A stretch of 34,145 nucleotides of DNA from an uncultured Spirochaetales bacterium. GTDB lineage: Bacteria > Spirochaetota > Spirochaetia > Sphaerochaetales > Sphaerochaetaceae. This document shows positions 25,251-33,031 of this stretch, piece after piece. Position 1 is the stretch's first letter; each line of letters begins with the position of its first letter. The position numbers and the translations under genes are program-made. The stretch covers positions 1-34,145 of the forward strand of contig CAKQRI010000020.1 of NCBI GenBank assembly GCA_934271365.1. The letters are read 5' to 3'. Under the pieces are notes generated by a model. It was not told the origin of the DNA and did no database searches. It saw only the letters and a program-made list of their open reading frames with translations.

Positions 25251-25271
25251 TTAAATATCTCCCAATAAAAA

Positions 25272-25847
25272 TTAGTTTTCTTTTTTCTGGTCTTCGAGAA
25301 TCTTAAGGATTCTTTCTCTATAGGTCTTATCTCTTCCTTCCCATTCTGGAGAGACCTGAGATCCTGTTGAATAGAAGTAGTCCTCATCTTTTCCTTCGAG
25401 CTGTCCCTGAAGAGTGTGCTTATCTACTGCATAATCAGGAATCTGAGGCCTGAGATTGCCGCTTTTGTATTCCTTGATGATCCAGTTATACATCTCGTCG
25501 CTTGATCTGTCTTTCTGGCACTGGCAGAGATAGCGGACTGCATGTATTGCAAGAAGGCCTCTGTCTCCTGGCTGCTTGAAAGTTTTTCTCATCTGGTCCA
25601 TCACTCCGATTAGAACTGGAGCCATTGGATTGCCGAAGCCTACATCCTCAACACTGATTGTCTTCAATCTGAACCAGAGGTACTCTTCCATATCCTCACT
25701 TGTGATCAGCATCTCATAAGCAAGAGTTGCTGCGTTCTCAGGATGGTTTCTTCTGATTTCTTTCTGGAGTGCGGAAATAACAAGATCCGCTGCTAGCCCT
25801 GATCTGGTCTGGCATTTCTGCCAAGGATCATAAGGATAATCTGCCAT
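25272..25847 (-). CDS. RarA/MgsA C-terminal-domain-like protein, copy A
   Basis: 191 aa, a clear paralogue of copy B. Both start with YDPW...TR.G, continue with a helix bundle (ADLVISALQKEIRRNHPENAATLAYEMLI), then ISVEDVGFGNPMAP and AIHAVRYLCQCQKDRSSDEM, and later D-K-H-T-L-Q-G. There is no Walker motif and no signal peptide. It is the first gene of the operon, with GAGGAG 7 nt before the ATG, and lies divergent to an AraC regulator. One copy at each end of a transporter operon suggests dedicated roles in handling the imported sugar, but no enzymatic residues are recognised. Confidence 0.65.
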   Translation of the reverse strand: MADYPYDPWQKCQTRSGLAADLVISALQKEIRRNHPENAATLAYEMLITSEDMEEYLWFRLKTISVEDVGFGNPMAPVLIGVMDQMRKTFKQPGDRGLLAIHAVRYLCQCQKDRSSDEMYNWIIKEYKSGNLRPQIPDYAVDKHTLQGQLEGKDEDYFYSTGSQVSPEWEGRDKTYRERILKILEDQKKEN

Positions 25848-25879
25848 TTTATTCTCCTCAAAATTTTTGAACTGGCTTT

Positions 25880-25909
25880 ATTATATGAACCTGCAAAGAA
25901 TCATAACAA
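25880..25909 (-). promoter_or_regulatory. Promoter of the sugar-importer operon
   Basis: On the minus strand TTGTTA (25909-25904) and TATAAT (25885-25880) are 18 nt apart, about 33 nt before the first ATG. It faces the araC-type promoter in a 117-bp divergent region, so shared control by the AraC protein is likely. Confidence 0.55.
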
Positions 25910-25949
25910 GCTTCGTTCTTTTCAATTACTTTCGAATTTGTCTCATTTC

Positions 25950-25967
25950 TGATACAATTAATTCATG
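25950..25967 (+). promoter_or_regulatory. AraC-gene promoter, probably leaderless
   Basis: An extended -10, TG-A-TACAAT (25950-25958), is followed by 6 nt and then ATG (25965-25967). No Shine-Dalgarno is present and no good -35 is seen, as expected for an extended -10 promoter. Transcription would begin at the A of the ATG. Confidence 0.5.
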
Positions 25968-26864
25968 CTTATCGAAAAAGAAATAATACATGAACCTCAG
26001 AATGGCGAAAACCGCCTTTTCTCTTCTAAAGTAATTGAGATGGAACCATTTAAGTCCGCAAAAGTCAAGCAGGGGGGATATGGCATATTCGGAGATGAAT
26101 TCTGGCTTAAAAGAACAGCAAATAGAGGATTCCATGCTTTTGTTCTTACGATAAGCGGGGAAGGAATGATCATTCTTGATGATGGAACTGAGTTCAGGAC
26201 GTCACCTGGACAGGCTTTTATATCAAGTGCATCAGGGCAGGGGCATTTTGAAAAAGCCTCAGAAGGTAAGAGCTGGGAAATGGTCTGGCTTTCATTTTGG
26301 GATGATTCAGAATTCTTTGTACCGAAAAGCGAGGATTATGAGTTCAGAAACCTGCAGAATATAGAATCACTGTATTCACTTTTTTCCGGGATATTAAAAG
26401 AAGAGACAGAGCAGGATCCTAGAAGCGATGAGGCTCTAGAGCTTTATGAAAAGCTGTTCCTGATTAATCTCAGCAGGGCCTTAGCTCTCTCAGATAACAA
26501 GAATCTTTCAAAACATAGGATTGAATTCTCGAAATTATGGGAGAAGGTTGCCAGTATGCTCTCATATGATTGGGGGCTTGTGCATCTTTCAGAAGAAACC
26601 GGATATTCTAGATCACACCTTACCAGAATCTGCTTGGAGCTCTATGGCCGCAACCCCGGGGATATAGTGAAGGAAATGCGTATGAAGCAGGCTAGGGCTC
26701 TTCTGCTGAATTCAGTAGAGAGTGTTGAGTCTGTTGCTGAAAGAGTCGGCTACCCTAGGCTTTCGACTTTCTCAAATGCTTTTCATGAATATTATGGTAT
26801 TTCGCCTCGTGAATTCCGCAAGCAGAATTGCCTGCCAAATATCCTAAGATATACAAATACATAA
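25965..26864 (+). CDS. AraC family transcriptional regulator
   Basis: 299 aa. An N-terminal cupin-like sensor (about 30-110: HAFVLTISGEGMIILDDGTEFRTSPGQAFISSASGQ) is followed by a linker and two C-terminal HTH motifs: LVHLSEETGYSRSHLTRICLELYGRNPGDIV (about 205-235) and VESVAERVGYPRLSTFSNAFHEYYGISPREFRK (about 255-288). AraC-type sensors of this form bind sugars. Divergent placement from the importer operon makes that operon the likely target; the sugar-acid genes downstream are a second candidate. Confidence 0.9.
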   Translation: MLIEKEIIHEPQNGENRLFSSKVIEMEPFKSAKVKQGGYGIFGDEFWLKRTANRGFHAFVLTISGEGMIILDDGTEFRTSPGQAFISSASGQGHFEKASEGKSWEMVWLSFWDDSEFFVPKSEDYEFRNLQNIESLYSLFSGILKEETEQDPRSDEALELYEKLFLINLSRALALSDNKNLSKHRIEFSKLWEKVASMLSYDWGLVHLSEETGYSRSHLTRICLELYGRNPGDIVKEMRMKQARALLLNSVESVESVAERVGYPRLSTFSNAFHEYYGISPREFRKQNCLPNILRYTNT

Positions 26865-26934
26865 ATTTAAATACGAATAAATTCAAACAGGATTATAAAA
26901 AATCAAATATCATTATAAAATTATAAAAAACCAT

Positions 26935-26964
26935 TTGACAAAAATATAACTCTAGAAAGATAAT
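26935..26964 (+). promoter_or_regulatory. Promoter of the dehydratase/binding-protein operon
   Basis: A perfect TTGACA (26935-26940) is followed after 18 nt by GATAAT (26959-26964). Upstream, ATTATAAAA occurs three times (26892, 26912, 26920) in an AT-rich stretch that could be an UP element or operator. Confidence 0.65.
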
Positions 26965-26983
26965 TTCTATGTTGGAGACGATT

Positions 26984-28123
26984 ATGAAGATTGTTGATGT
27001 AAAAGTTGATTTTATTCATTTTATTTCCTCTATGGTCAGAGATGGGGAATTCCATTCCCATCCAGGAAAGCCCCATGATGGAAAGCAGGCTATGCTTTCT
27101 ATCATATGTGATGATGGAACATCAGGGTATTACTTCGGCCCGATGGCTGAGCGTGTTGTTCTTGGAGGGTGCCGTGAAATCCTGATCGGAGAGGATCCTC
27201 TATATAGAGAGAGGATTTATAGGCGTCTTCTTCAGTACCAGAGACTTCAGACAGAGCTCAATGAGAGAACGCTCTGTGCAATAGACTGCGCACTGTGGGA
27301 TATTGCAGGAAAAGCAGCAGGGCTTCCGGTATATAAGCTTCTTGGTGCCTATCGTGATAAAGTTCCATGCTATGGTTCAATAATGGTTGGCGATGATATA
27401 AAAGGCGGGCTTGATACCCCAGAAGCTTATGCTGAATATGCCTTATCATTGGTTAAATCTGGCTATAAGGCCATAAAGCTCCATACTTGGATGCCTCCTA
27501 TTATTCCAGAGCCTTCTGTTGATATGGATCTTGCAGCCTGCAGGGCTGTGAGAGAGGCTGTTGGACCATCCATTCCACTGATGCTTGACCCTTACCACTA
27601 TTATTCGAGAGAGGAGGCACTGAGGCTTGCTAGAGGTCTTGAGAGGCTTGATTTTCTATGGCTTGAAGAGCCGATGGATGAGCATTCAGAGCTTTCATAT
27701 AAATACCTATCAGAGCATACATCTCTCAATATCTGCGGTCCTGAGACAGCAGAAGGAAAGTATTATACCAGAGCTAACTGGATAAGGAATGGAGCTGCTG
27801 GCATTGGAAGGGCAGGCGCACTTACATGTGGTGGGATAACAGCGGTATTGAAGACTATCCATCTTTATGAGGCAAATGGAATGTCAATTGAGCTCCATGG
27901 CAATCATATAGGAAACCTGCATCTGCTTGGTGCGATGGGAATAGATGGAAAGTACTTTGAAAGAGGCCTTCTGCATCCGCTTCTTGATTATGAGATGCCA
28001 AAGCCATGGCTTAATAGCCTGTATGACAAGATGGATGAGAATGGTGATGTGATCATTCCATCTGCTCCAGGACTCGGATATGACATCAACTGGGATTATA
28101 TTAGCGACAACTTAGTAAAGTAA
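26984..28123 (+). CDS. Enolase-superfamily sugar-acid dehydratase (mandelate racemase type)
   Basis: 379 aa. An N-terminal capping domain is followed by a TIM-like barrel containing YKAIKLHTW (catalytic K-x-H), MLDPYHYYSREEAL (first metal Asp), FLWLEEPMDEHS (Glu) and ICGPETAEGK (Glu), then GGIT and SIELHGNHIGNLHLLGAM (catalytic His). Acid-sugar dehydratases of this superfamily abstract the proton next to the carboxylate and eliminate water. The Asp normally paired with the His before GGIT is not evident. The ATG at 26984 is preferred to 26969 because GGAG lies 6 nt upstream. With the aldolase and reductase downstream, an aldonate or aldarate substrate is likely, but it is not defined. Confidence 0.8.
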   Translation: MKIVDVKVDFIHFISSMVRDGEFHSHPGKPHDGKQAMLSIICDDGTSGYYFGPMAERVVLGGCREILIGEDPLYRERIYRRLLQYQRLQTELNERTLCAIDCALWDIAGKAAGLPVYKLLGAYRDKVPCYGSIMVGDDIKGGLDTPEAYAEYALSLVKSGYKAIKLHTWMPPIIPEPSVDMDLAACRAVREAVGPSIPLMLDPYHYYSREEALRLARGLERLDFLWLEEPMDEHSELSYKYLSEHTSLNICGPETAEGKYYTRANWIRNGAAGIGRAGALTCGGITAVLKTIHLYEANGMSIELHGNHIGNLHLLGAMGIDGKYFERGLLHPLLDYEMPKPWLNSLYDKMDENGDVIIPSAPGLGYDINWDYISDNLVK

Positions 28124-28144
28124 TATATTACAAGGAGAATAATT

Positions 28145-29728
28145 ATGAAAAAGAAAGCATTAGCTGTTCTTATGGTTATGACAGTGCTTGCTGCAGCTGT
28201 TTTTGCAAATGGCACAGCGGAGAGCAAATCTGCATCTGCATCTTCTGATAAGCCAGTTACAATTAATCTCTGGTATGGAGCTGCTGTCACAGAAGCTGGA
28301 CCGATTCCTGATAACTGGGCTGGATTCCAGATCATAAAGGATAAGCTCAATATTGATCTCAAGCTTACAGCTCTTCCTTCAAATGCATCAGATCAGGATG
28401 TTAAGATCCAGGCATCAGGTGCTGCAAATAACCTTCCTGATGTATTCATGGTCAACAGACCTGTTCTTGTTAACCTTGTAAAGCAGGGACTCATTGCAGA
28501 GCTGACAGATGACTTCTATACTGCAATGCCTACAAGAACTGAGAAGTATCATTCAGATCCTGACTCTATGAACTATGCTACAATCAATGGAAAGAACTAT
28601 GGAATGGCAATTCCATCTCAGAGAACAGGTATTGAAGGCCTTGTAATAAGAAAGGACTGGCTGGACAACCTGGGGCTTGATGTTCCTACAACACTTGACG
28701 AGCTCAAGGAAGTTCTGAGAGCTTTCACATTTGGTGATCCTGATGGAAATGGCCGCAATGATACATATGGATATGGTGCATATGTTGAGTCAAACTCTGT
28801 GTTCAAGGGATATCCAGGAACACGTGTATGGCCAATCATGGGTGCATTCGATGTAGCTGGCCTCTGGTCAATGAAGAGCGAGACTCTTGGGCTGAATGTC
28901 TTCAGACCTGAGTTCTATGATTTCATGGTTTATTTCAAGAGCCTCTGCGATGAGGGCCTCATCGATCCTAACTGGCTTTCATACAAGAAGGATGATTTCA
29001 GAGCTGCATGGAAGCAGGGAAGATTCGGCATGATGTATGAGCAGTGGGCAGCACTCTCTGCTGAGTCAAACTACAAGCCATTTGACAGCAATTTCCCAGA
29101 GGGTGAATGGATTGTAATCAATCCTCCTGTAGGACCGGAAGGAAAGAGCAGCACAGGTGCTCTTGATAAGCAGTTCAGAATCTATGCTGTATCAAACAAG
29201 GCTGTTAAGGAAGGAAAGCTAGAGGCAATCGAGCGCCTCTTTGAATGGATGGGATCAGAGGAAGCTTACTATCTTCTTGGCTATGGTACAGAAGGCGTGA
29301 ACTATGTCCTTGATGCTAATGGCAACCCAAGCAAGGGAGACCTTGGTGATAACTCATTCTCAGGTTCTGTAGGCCAGGTTCAGACTCAGCTCAGAAATAT
29401 GGTATTCTTCAATGATGCAAGAGAGAATTCTGTAAGATTCCCTGATTACGAGGCTGCTAATTCGAAGAAGATCATCTCTCCTACAACATTCCTGGATCAG
29501 ATGGGCAAGACAAACTGGACAAGTGCAGTCGGTTCAAACAGCATGCCTACTCCGAATGCTGATGTATTCAGATTCTATGAGCAGTCACTTGCTGAATTCT
29601 TCACAGGTGCAAGACCTCTTACTCCAGACGGCTGGAACCAGTTCCTCGATCAGTTCAAGGCAATTGGCGGTGCTGATTGGAATGAGAAGGGCATTGCTTA
29701 TGCAAAAGAGAATGGCTACGCTAGATAA
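28145..29728 (+). CDS. LplA-type extracellular solute-binding protein
   Basis: 527 aa, the size of LplA/AlgQ-type oligosaccharide-binding proteins, larger than the 438-aa protein of the nearby importer. The signal peptide (1-21) ends VFANGTAES without a lipobox Cys. DPDGNGRNDTYGYG near 197-210 matches the calcium-binding loop D-x-D-G-N-G-x-x-D seen in this subfamily. It lies 21 nt after the dehydratase with AAGGAG. No permeases follow; instead a terminator does. It is therefore an orphan binding protein, working with permeases elsewhere or with the CUT1 pair on the other strand. Confidence 0.85.
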   Translation: MKKKALAVLMVMTVLAAAVFANGTAESKSASASSDKPVTINLWYGAAVTEAGPIPDNWAGFQIIKDKLNIDLKLTALPSNASDQDVKIQASGAANNLPDVFMVNRPVLVNLVKQGLIAELTDDFYTAMPTRTEKYHSDPDSMNYATINGKNYGMAIPSQRTGIEGLVIRKDWLDNLGLDVPTTLDELKEVLRAFTFGDPDGNGRNDTYGYGAYVESNSVFKGYPGTRVWPIMGAFDVAGLWSMKSETLGLNVFRPEFYDFMVYFKSLCDEGLIDPNWLSYKKDDFRAAWKQGRFGMMYEQWAALSAESNYKPFDSNFPEGEWIVINPPVGPEGKSSTGALDKQFRIYAVSNKAVKEGKLEAIERLFEWMGSEEAYYLLGYGTEGVNYVLDANGNPSKGDLGDNSFSGSVGQVQTQLRNMVFFNDARENSVRFPDYEAANSKKIISPTTFLDQMGKTNWTSAVGSNSMPTPNADVFRFYEQSLAEFFTGARPLTPDGWNQFLDQFKAIGGADWNEKGIAYAKENGYAR

Positions 29729-29742
29729 TATAAGCTGTTTAT

Positions 29743-29782
29743 AAAAAGTGGGGACTTTCTTTGAGAGAGGTCCCCATTTTTC
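29743..29782 (+). terminator. Terminator of the dehydratase/binding-protein operon
   Basis: TGGGGAC (29749-29755) pairs with GTCCCCA (29770-29776) across a 14-nt loop, flanked by an A run before and a T run after. Confidence 0.85.
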
Positions 29783-29801
29783 AGTCAAAGATCTTCTTTT
29801 C

Positions 29802-29810
29802 TGCTATAAT
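29802..29810 (+). promoter_or_regulatory. Extended -10 promoter of the IclR gene
   Basis: TG-C-TATAAT at 29802-29810 lies 32 nt before the GTG start. No strong -35 is seen at 16-18 nt. Confidence 0.5.
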
Positions 29811-29842
29811 TGGTAGCTGTTAGATAAAAAAAGGGGGCAATT

Positions 29843-30634
29843 GTGCCAGATAAAAGCATTGATGGGGAAAAATATAATATCAAGGTAGCAGAGAGGTGCT
29901 TCCAGATTCTGGATCTTGCTGTTGCTAAGAACAGCGCTGTATCTATTCAGGATGTATGCCAGAGTCTGGATGTGAATCCTAATATGGCATTCAGGCTTCT
30001 TAATAGCATTGCAAATGCCGGCTATCTTGATAAGGATCCAGTAAGCGGTACTTTTTCGCTTTCTATGAAATGCCTGAGACTCTCGACTACAGCACTCCAG
30101 TCAAATAGCCTCAGAAAGCTGACTATGCCTTATCTTGAGCTGCTATGGCATTCATTCCCTAAGGCAAATATCAATATGGGCATCAGGAATGGGGACGATA
30201 TACTGATTATCGACCGCATTGATGGCAATAGCCTTCCTCGCACTTATTTCACTCCAGGCAAGAAGATACCATTCCACTGCACAGGACTGGGGAAGGTTCT
30301 TACATGTACGCTTGGAAATGATGATATCATCGCTATGGCTGAGAGGTGCGGCCTCAAAAGCTATACTCCAGATACTATAGTCTCTATTGATAGGCTAATG
30401 AAGGAGCTTGAGAAGACACGGACAGAAAGAGTCGGCAGAGATCGCAATGAATTCATAGTGGATGACAACTGTTCTGCAGTTCCTATCTTCAATCAGAATG
30501 GAGATATTGTCGCTGGAATATCTGTCAGTGCACTTTCACAGAATATGAGTGCAGATGAGATAGAGGCTTGCATTCCGAAGCTTAAAGAGACTGCAGATAG
30601 AATAAGCGGTGTGCTCGGTTATCAATCAATATAA
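29843..30634 (+). CDS. IclR family transcriptional regulator
   Basis: 263 aa. The N-terminal winged helix (about 9-70) reads VAERCFQILDLAVAKNSAVSIQDVCQSLDVNPNMAFRLLNSIANAGYLDKD. The effector domain contains INMGIRNGDDILIIDRIDG, FHCTGLGKVLTCTL near 148 (the IclR GxxKAxLA-type block), and VGRDRNEFIVDDNCSAVPIFNQNGDIVAGISVSAL near 195-230. IclR proteins often control sugar-acid or aromatic catabolism. GTG start with an AGGGGG ribosome site. It is probably autonomous and controls the aldolase operon that begins 100 bp downstream, whose promoter carries a palindrome. Confidence 0.9.
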   Translation: MPDKSIDGEKYNIKVAERCFQILDLAVAKNSAVSIQDVCQSLDVNPNMAFRLLNSIANAGYLDKDPVSGTFSLSMKCLRLSTTALQSNSLRKLTMPYLELLWHSFPKANINMGIRNGDDILIIDRIDGNSLPRTYFTPGKKIPFHCTGLGKVLTCTLGNDDIIAMAERCGLKSYTPDTIVSIDRLMKELEKTRTERVGRDRNEFIVDDNCSAVPIFNQNGDIVAGISVSALSQNMSADEIEACIPKLKETADRISGVLGYQSI

Positions 30635-30681
30635 TTGTATTATATTTTTAATTAAAATTAACTATAAAAATCAAATGATAA

Positions 30682-30710
30682 TTGACAGCATGTTTTTGCT
30701 GTCATAAAAT
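30682..30710 (+). promoter_or_regulatory. Aldolase-operon promoter with embedded operator
   Basis: TTGACA (30682-30687), 17 nt, TAAAAT (30705-30710). The inverted repeat TGACAGCA (30683-30690), 6 nt, TGCTGTCA (30697-30704) fills the space from the -35 to the edge of the -10. Binding there would block RNA polymerase. The IclR gene immediately upstream is the obvious candidate regulator. Confidence 0.65.
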
Positions 30711-30733
30711 TATCTCTGTACAGAGGTAATATT

Positions 30734-31633
30734 TTGAACGTTGATTTCATTAAGGGAATAGTTGTTCCTATCGTCACTCCAATAAAAGAAGATGAGAGCG
30801 TGGATGAAGCCGCTTTCAGATCTCATATCGACTATATGATAGATAATGGAGTTGAAGGCCTTCTGGCATTTGGCTCGAATGGCGAATTCTATATGATGGA
30901 AGAAGATGAGATGGAGGAAATCCTATCTATTCTTGTCAATCAGGTTAATGGCAGAGTTCCTGTATATATGGGAATCGGGGCAATAAGAACGAAGAAATGC
31001 GTTCGGTTAGCACATCTTGCTCTGAAGAGCGGTGCTGATGGTATCTCAATACTCCAGCCTATGTTCCTTAAGCCTACAGAAGACGAGCTCTATCTTCATT
31101 TTAGGACTATTGCAGAAGCTGTTCCGTCTCTTCCTGTTCTTCTTTATAACAACCCTGGAAGGACTGGTTATGGAATGAGCCAGAGCCTAGTAGAAAGACT
31201 CTGCCATGATGTGGAGAATATCGTAGGGATGAAGGATAGTTCTGGAAATCTGACAGAGACAGAGGAGTTCATAAGAAGGAACAGAGATGTTGGATTCCGT
31301 GTGTTCTGCGGAAAGGATACACTGATTTATGCAGGTCTTGCTGTAGGTGCTGTCGGAGCTGTATGCTCTACTGCAAATTTTCTTCCGGAGCTTGTATGCT
31401 CCATCTATGATAGATATGCATCTGGTGATCTGAAAGGTTCACTTGAAGCTCAGTTTGTACTTAATCCTATACGCCTTGAGATGGATAAATCATCATTTCC
31501 TGTGGCAACAAAGGATTATGGAAATCTTCTTGGAAGATGTCTTGGCAATCCATATAAGCCAAATCTTCCCTCTCCAGAAAAAGAGCAGAAAGGCCTTAGA
31601 GCCCAGCTCGTTAAAGCTGGATTTCTGAAATAG
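30734..31633 (+). CDS. DapA/NanA family class I aldolase (likely keto-deoxy sugar acid)
   Basis: 299 aa TIM barrel of the dihydrodipicolinate synthase family. It has GSNGEFYMM near 48 (the GTTGE-type keto-acid binding loop), VLLYNNPGRTGY near 136-147 (catalytic Tyr), and IVGMKDSSGN near 163-172 (Schiff-base Lys). The genome-wide dapA usually lies among lysine genes. Here the neighbours are a dehydratase and a GarR-like reductase, so cleavage of a 2-keto-3-deoxy or 5-keto-4-deoxy sugar acid to pyruvate plus an aldehyde is more likely. The TTG start at 30734 is supported by AGAGGT 6 nt upstream and by the lack of a nearby ATG. Confidence 0.85.
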   Translation: MNVDFIKGIVVPIVTPIKEDESVDEAAFRSHIDYMIDNGVEGLLAFGSNGEFYMMEEDEMEEILSILVNQVNGRVPVYMGIGAIRTKKCVRLAHLALKSGADGISILQPMFLKPTEDELYLHFRTIAEAVPSLPVLLYNNPGRTGYGMSQSLVERLCHDVENIVGMKDSSGNLTETEEFIRRNRDVGFRVFCGKDTLIYAGLAVGAVGAVCSTANFLPELVCSIYDRYASGDLKGSLEAQFVLNPIRLEMDKSSFPVATKDYGNLLGRCLGNPYKPNLPSPEKEQKGLRAQLVKAGFLK

Positions 31634-31645
31634 TGAGGTAAAGAA

Positions 31646-32533
31646 ATGAAAGTCGGATTTATTGGTCTTGGAATAATGGGCCGCCCAATGGCAAAGAACC
31701 TTATTAAGGCTGGCTATGAACTTGTAGTGAATACACATAATGAAGCTACAATGGATGAGTTTGCTTCTCTTGGTGCTGTAAAAGCAAAGAATGGTGCAGA
31801 GGTCGCAGCTCTTTCAGATGTAATCATAACAATGCTTCCTAATAGCCCTCAGGTTACGGAAGTTGCACTTGGAAAGGGTGGTATCATTGAATGTGCAAAA
31901 GAAGGACTTGTTCTTATTGATATGTCATCTATTGATCCGGTAGAGACCAGAAAGATTGCAGCTTCTCTTGCTTCTGCTGGTATTGATATGCTTGATGCTC
32001 CTGTCTCAGGTGGAGAGCCAAAGGCCATTGATGGAACACTATCTGTCATGGTTGGTGGCAAGAAGGAGACATTTGAGCGTTTTTATGATCTTCTCATGGC
32101 TATGGCAGGCTCTGCTGTATATGTCGGTTCCATTGGATCTGGAAATATCGCAAAGCTTGCTAACCAGATTATTGTTGCATGCAATATTGCTGCAATGAGC
32201 GAAGCACTTTCATTTGCAACAAAAGCTGGTGCTGATCCAGAGCTTGTATTTGAAGCAATCAAAGGCGGGCTTGCAGGCTCAACAGTCCTTAATGCAAAAG
32301 CTCCGATGGTTCTCTCTAGGAACTTCAAGCCTGGATTCAGAATTGAGCTTCACATAAAGGATCTTACTAATGCGCTTAATGCTGCTCATGCAATCTCTGC
32401 ACCTGTTCCGCTGACAGGTGAGGTGATGGAGATGATGCAGACACTTAAGGTTATGGGATGCGAGAAGGATGACCACAGTGCCCTTGCTAAGTACTATGAG
32501 CTTCTATCTGGCGTCACAATTGAAAGCAAATAA
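31646..32533 (+). CDS. garR: 2-hydroxy-3-oxopropionate (tartronate semialdehyde) reductase-like
   Basis: 295 aa beta-hydroxyacid dehydrogenase. The NAD(P) motif GFIGLGIMGRPMAKNLIKAG is at 4-23, the substrate motif DAPVSGGEPKAIDGTLSVMVGG is near 115-136, and the catalytic Lys lies in GNIAKLANQIIVACN near 168. FKPGFRIELHIKDLTNAL near 226 is the form usual in GarR. Established reaction for GarR: tartronate semialdehyde to D-glycerate. It follows the aldolase by 12 nt, so the pair would convert a keto-deoxy-aldarate to pyruvate and glycerate. 3-hydroxyisobutyrate dehydrogenase activity is the alternative. Confidence 0.8.
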   Translation: MKVGFIGLGIMGRPMAKNLIKAGYELVVNTHNEATMDEFASLGAVKAKNGAEVAALSDVIITMLPNSPQVTEVALGKGGIIECAKEGLVLIDMSSIDPVETRKIAASLASAGIDMLDAPVSGGEPKAIDGTLSVMVGGKKETFERFYDLLMAMAGSAVYVGSIGSGNIAKLANQIIVACNIAAMSEALSFATKAGADPELVFEAIKGGLAGSTVLNAKAPMVLSRNFKPGFRIELHIKDLTNALNAAHAISAPVPLTGEVMEMMQTLKVMGCEKDDHSALAKYYELLSGVTIESK

Positions 32534-32561
32534 TATTCAGTATTGTTTGTTTTCCTCCTTA

Positions 32562-32604
32562 CAGTCCTTTCCCTTATCCCCTGGGAAGGGCTGTTTTTCT
32601 TTTT
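32562..32604 (+). terminator. Terminator after the reductase
   Basis: CAGTCCTTTCCC (32562-32573) pairs with GGGAAGGGCTG (32583-32593), with one bulged or mismatched base, and is followed by a T-rich run. Confidence 0.8.
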
Positions 32605-32631
32605 CAGCATTCGCATTGTTATGAATGGCAT

Positions 32632-32660
32632 TTGACCGAAATAGCAAGAGCGCTCATAAT
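32632..32660 (+). promoter_or_regulatory. Promoter of the cupin/methyltransferase unit
   Basis: TTGACC (32632-32637), 17 nt, CATAAT (32655-32660), followed by the AAGGAG ribosome site of the cupin gene. It shows that this unit is transcribed separately from the reductase. Confidence 0.6.
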
Positions 32661-32684
32661 CACAGAAAAAAGGAGTGATATTTT

Positions 32685-33026
32685 ATGGATAACGAAATTC
32701 AGAATTTCTTCATTGGTTCAGATATTGAGGCTAAGCCTGCAGATGCTGGCATTAAAAGAAAGGTTCTTGCACATAATAAGAATCTCATGGTATGTGAGCT
32801 GCATTTCAAGAAAGGAGCTGTGGGTAAGGTCCACCAGCATTTCCATGAGCAGTGCTCTTATATTGTAAGCGGTAAGTTTGAGATGGAGATTGGCGGAAAG
32901 AAGGTCGTGCTTGGTCCTGGGGATTCAACATATAAGCAGCCGGGAATTCTTCATGGTGGAGTCTGCTTAGAGGAAGGAACACTTCTTGATATCTTCACTC
33001 CGGAAAGAGAGGATTTCCTCGGATAA
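32685..33026 (+). CDS. kdgF: Cupin protein, KdgF-like
   Basis: 113 aa single-domain cupin of KdgF size. The metal-binding first motif is KVHQHFHEQCSYIVSGKFEMEIGG (about 46-69, H-x-H...E-Q) and the second is GPGDSTYKQPGILHGGVCLEEGTLLDIFTPEREDFL (about 75-111, late His). The C-terminal DIFTPEREDFL is characteristic of KdgF, which converts unsaturated uronates from pectin or alginate breakdown into linear keto acids. This supports uronate catabolism in the neighbouring genes. An AAGGAG ribosome site precedes the ATG. Confidence 0.75.
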   Translation: MDNEIQNFFIGSDIEAKPADAGIKRKVLAHNKNLMVCELHFKKGAVGKVHQHFHEQCSYIVSGKFEMEIGGKKVVLGPGDSTYKQPGILHGGVCLEEGTLLDIFTPEREDFLG

Positions 33027-33031
33027 TAAGC

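Noticed and set aside
28120..28131. Perfect 12-bp palindrome GTAATATATTAC at the end of the dehydratase gene
   Set aside because: It is pure AT-rich sequence at a stop codon with no promoter beside it; chance is sufficient.
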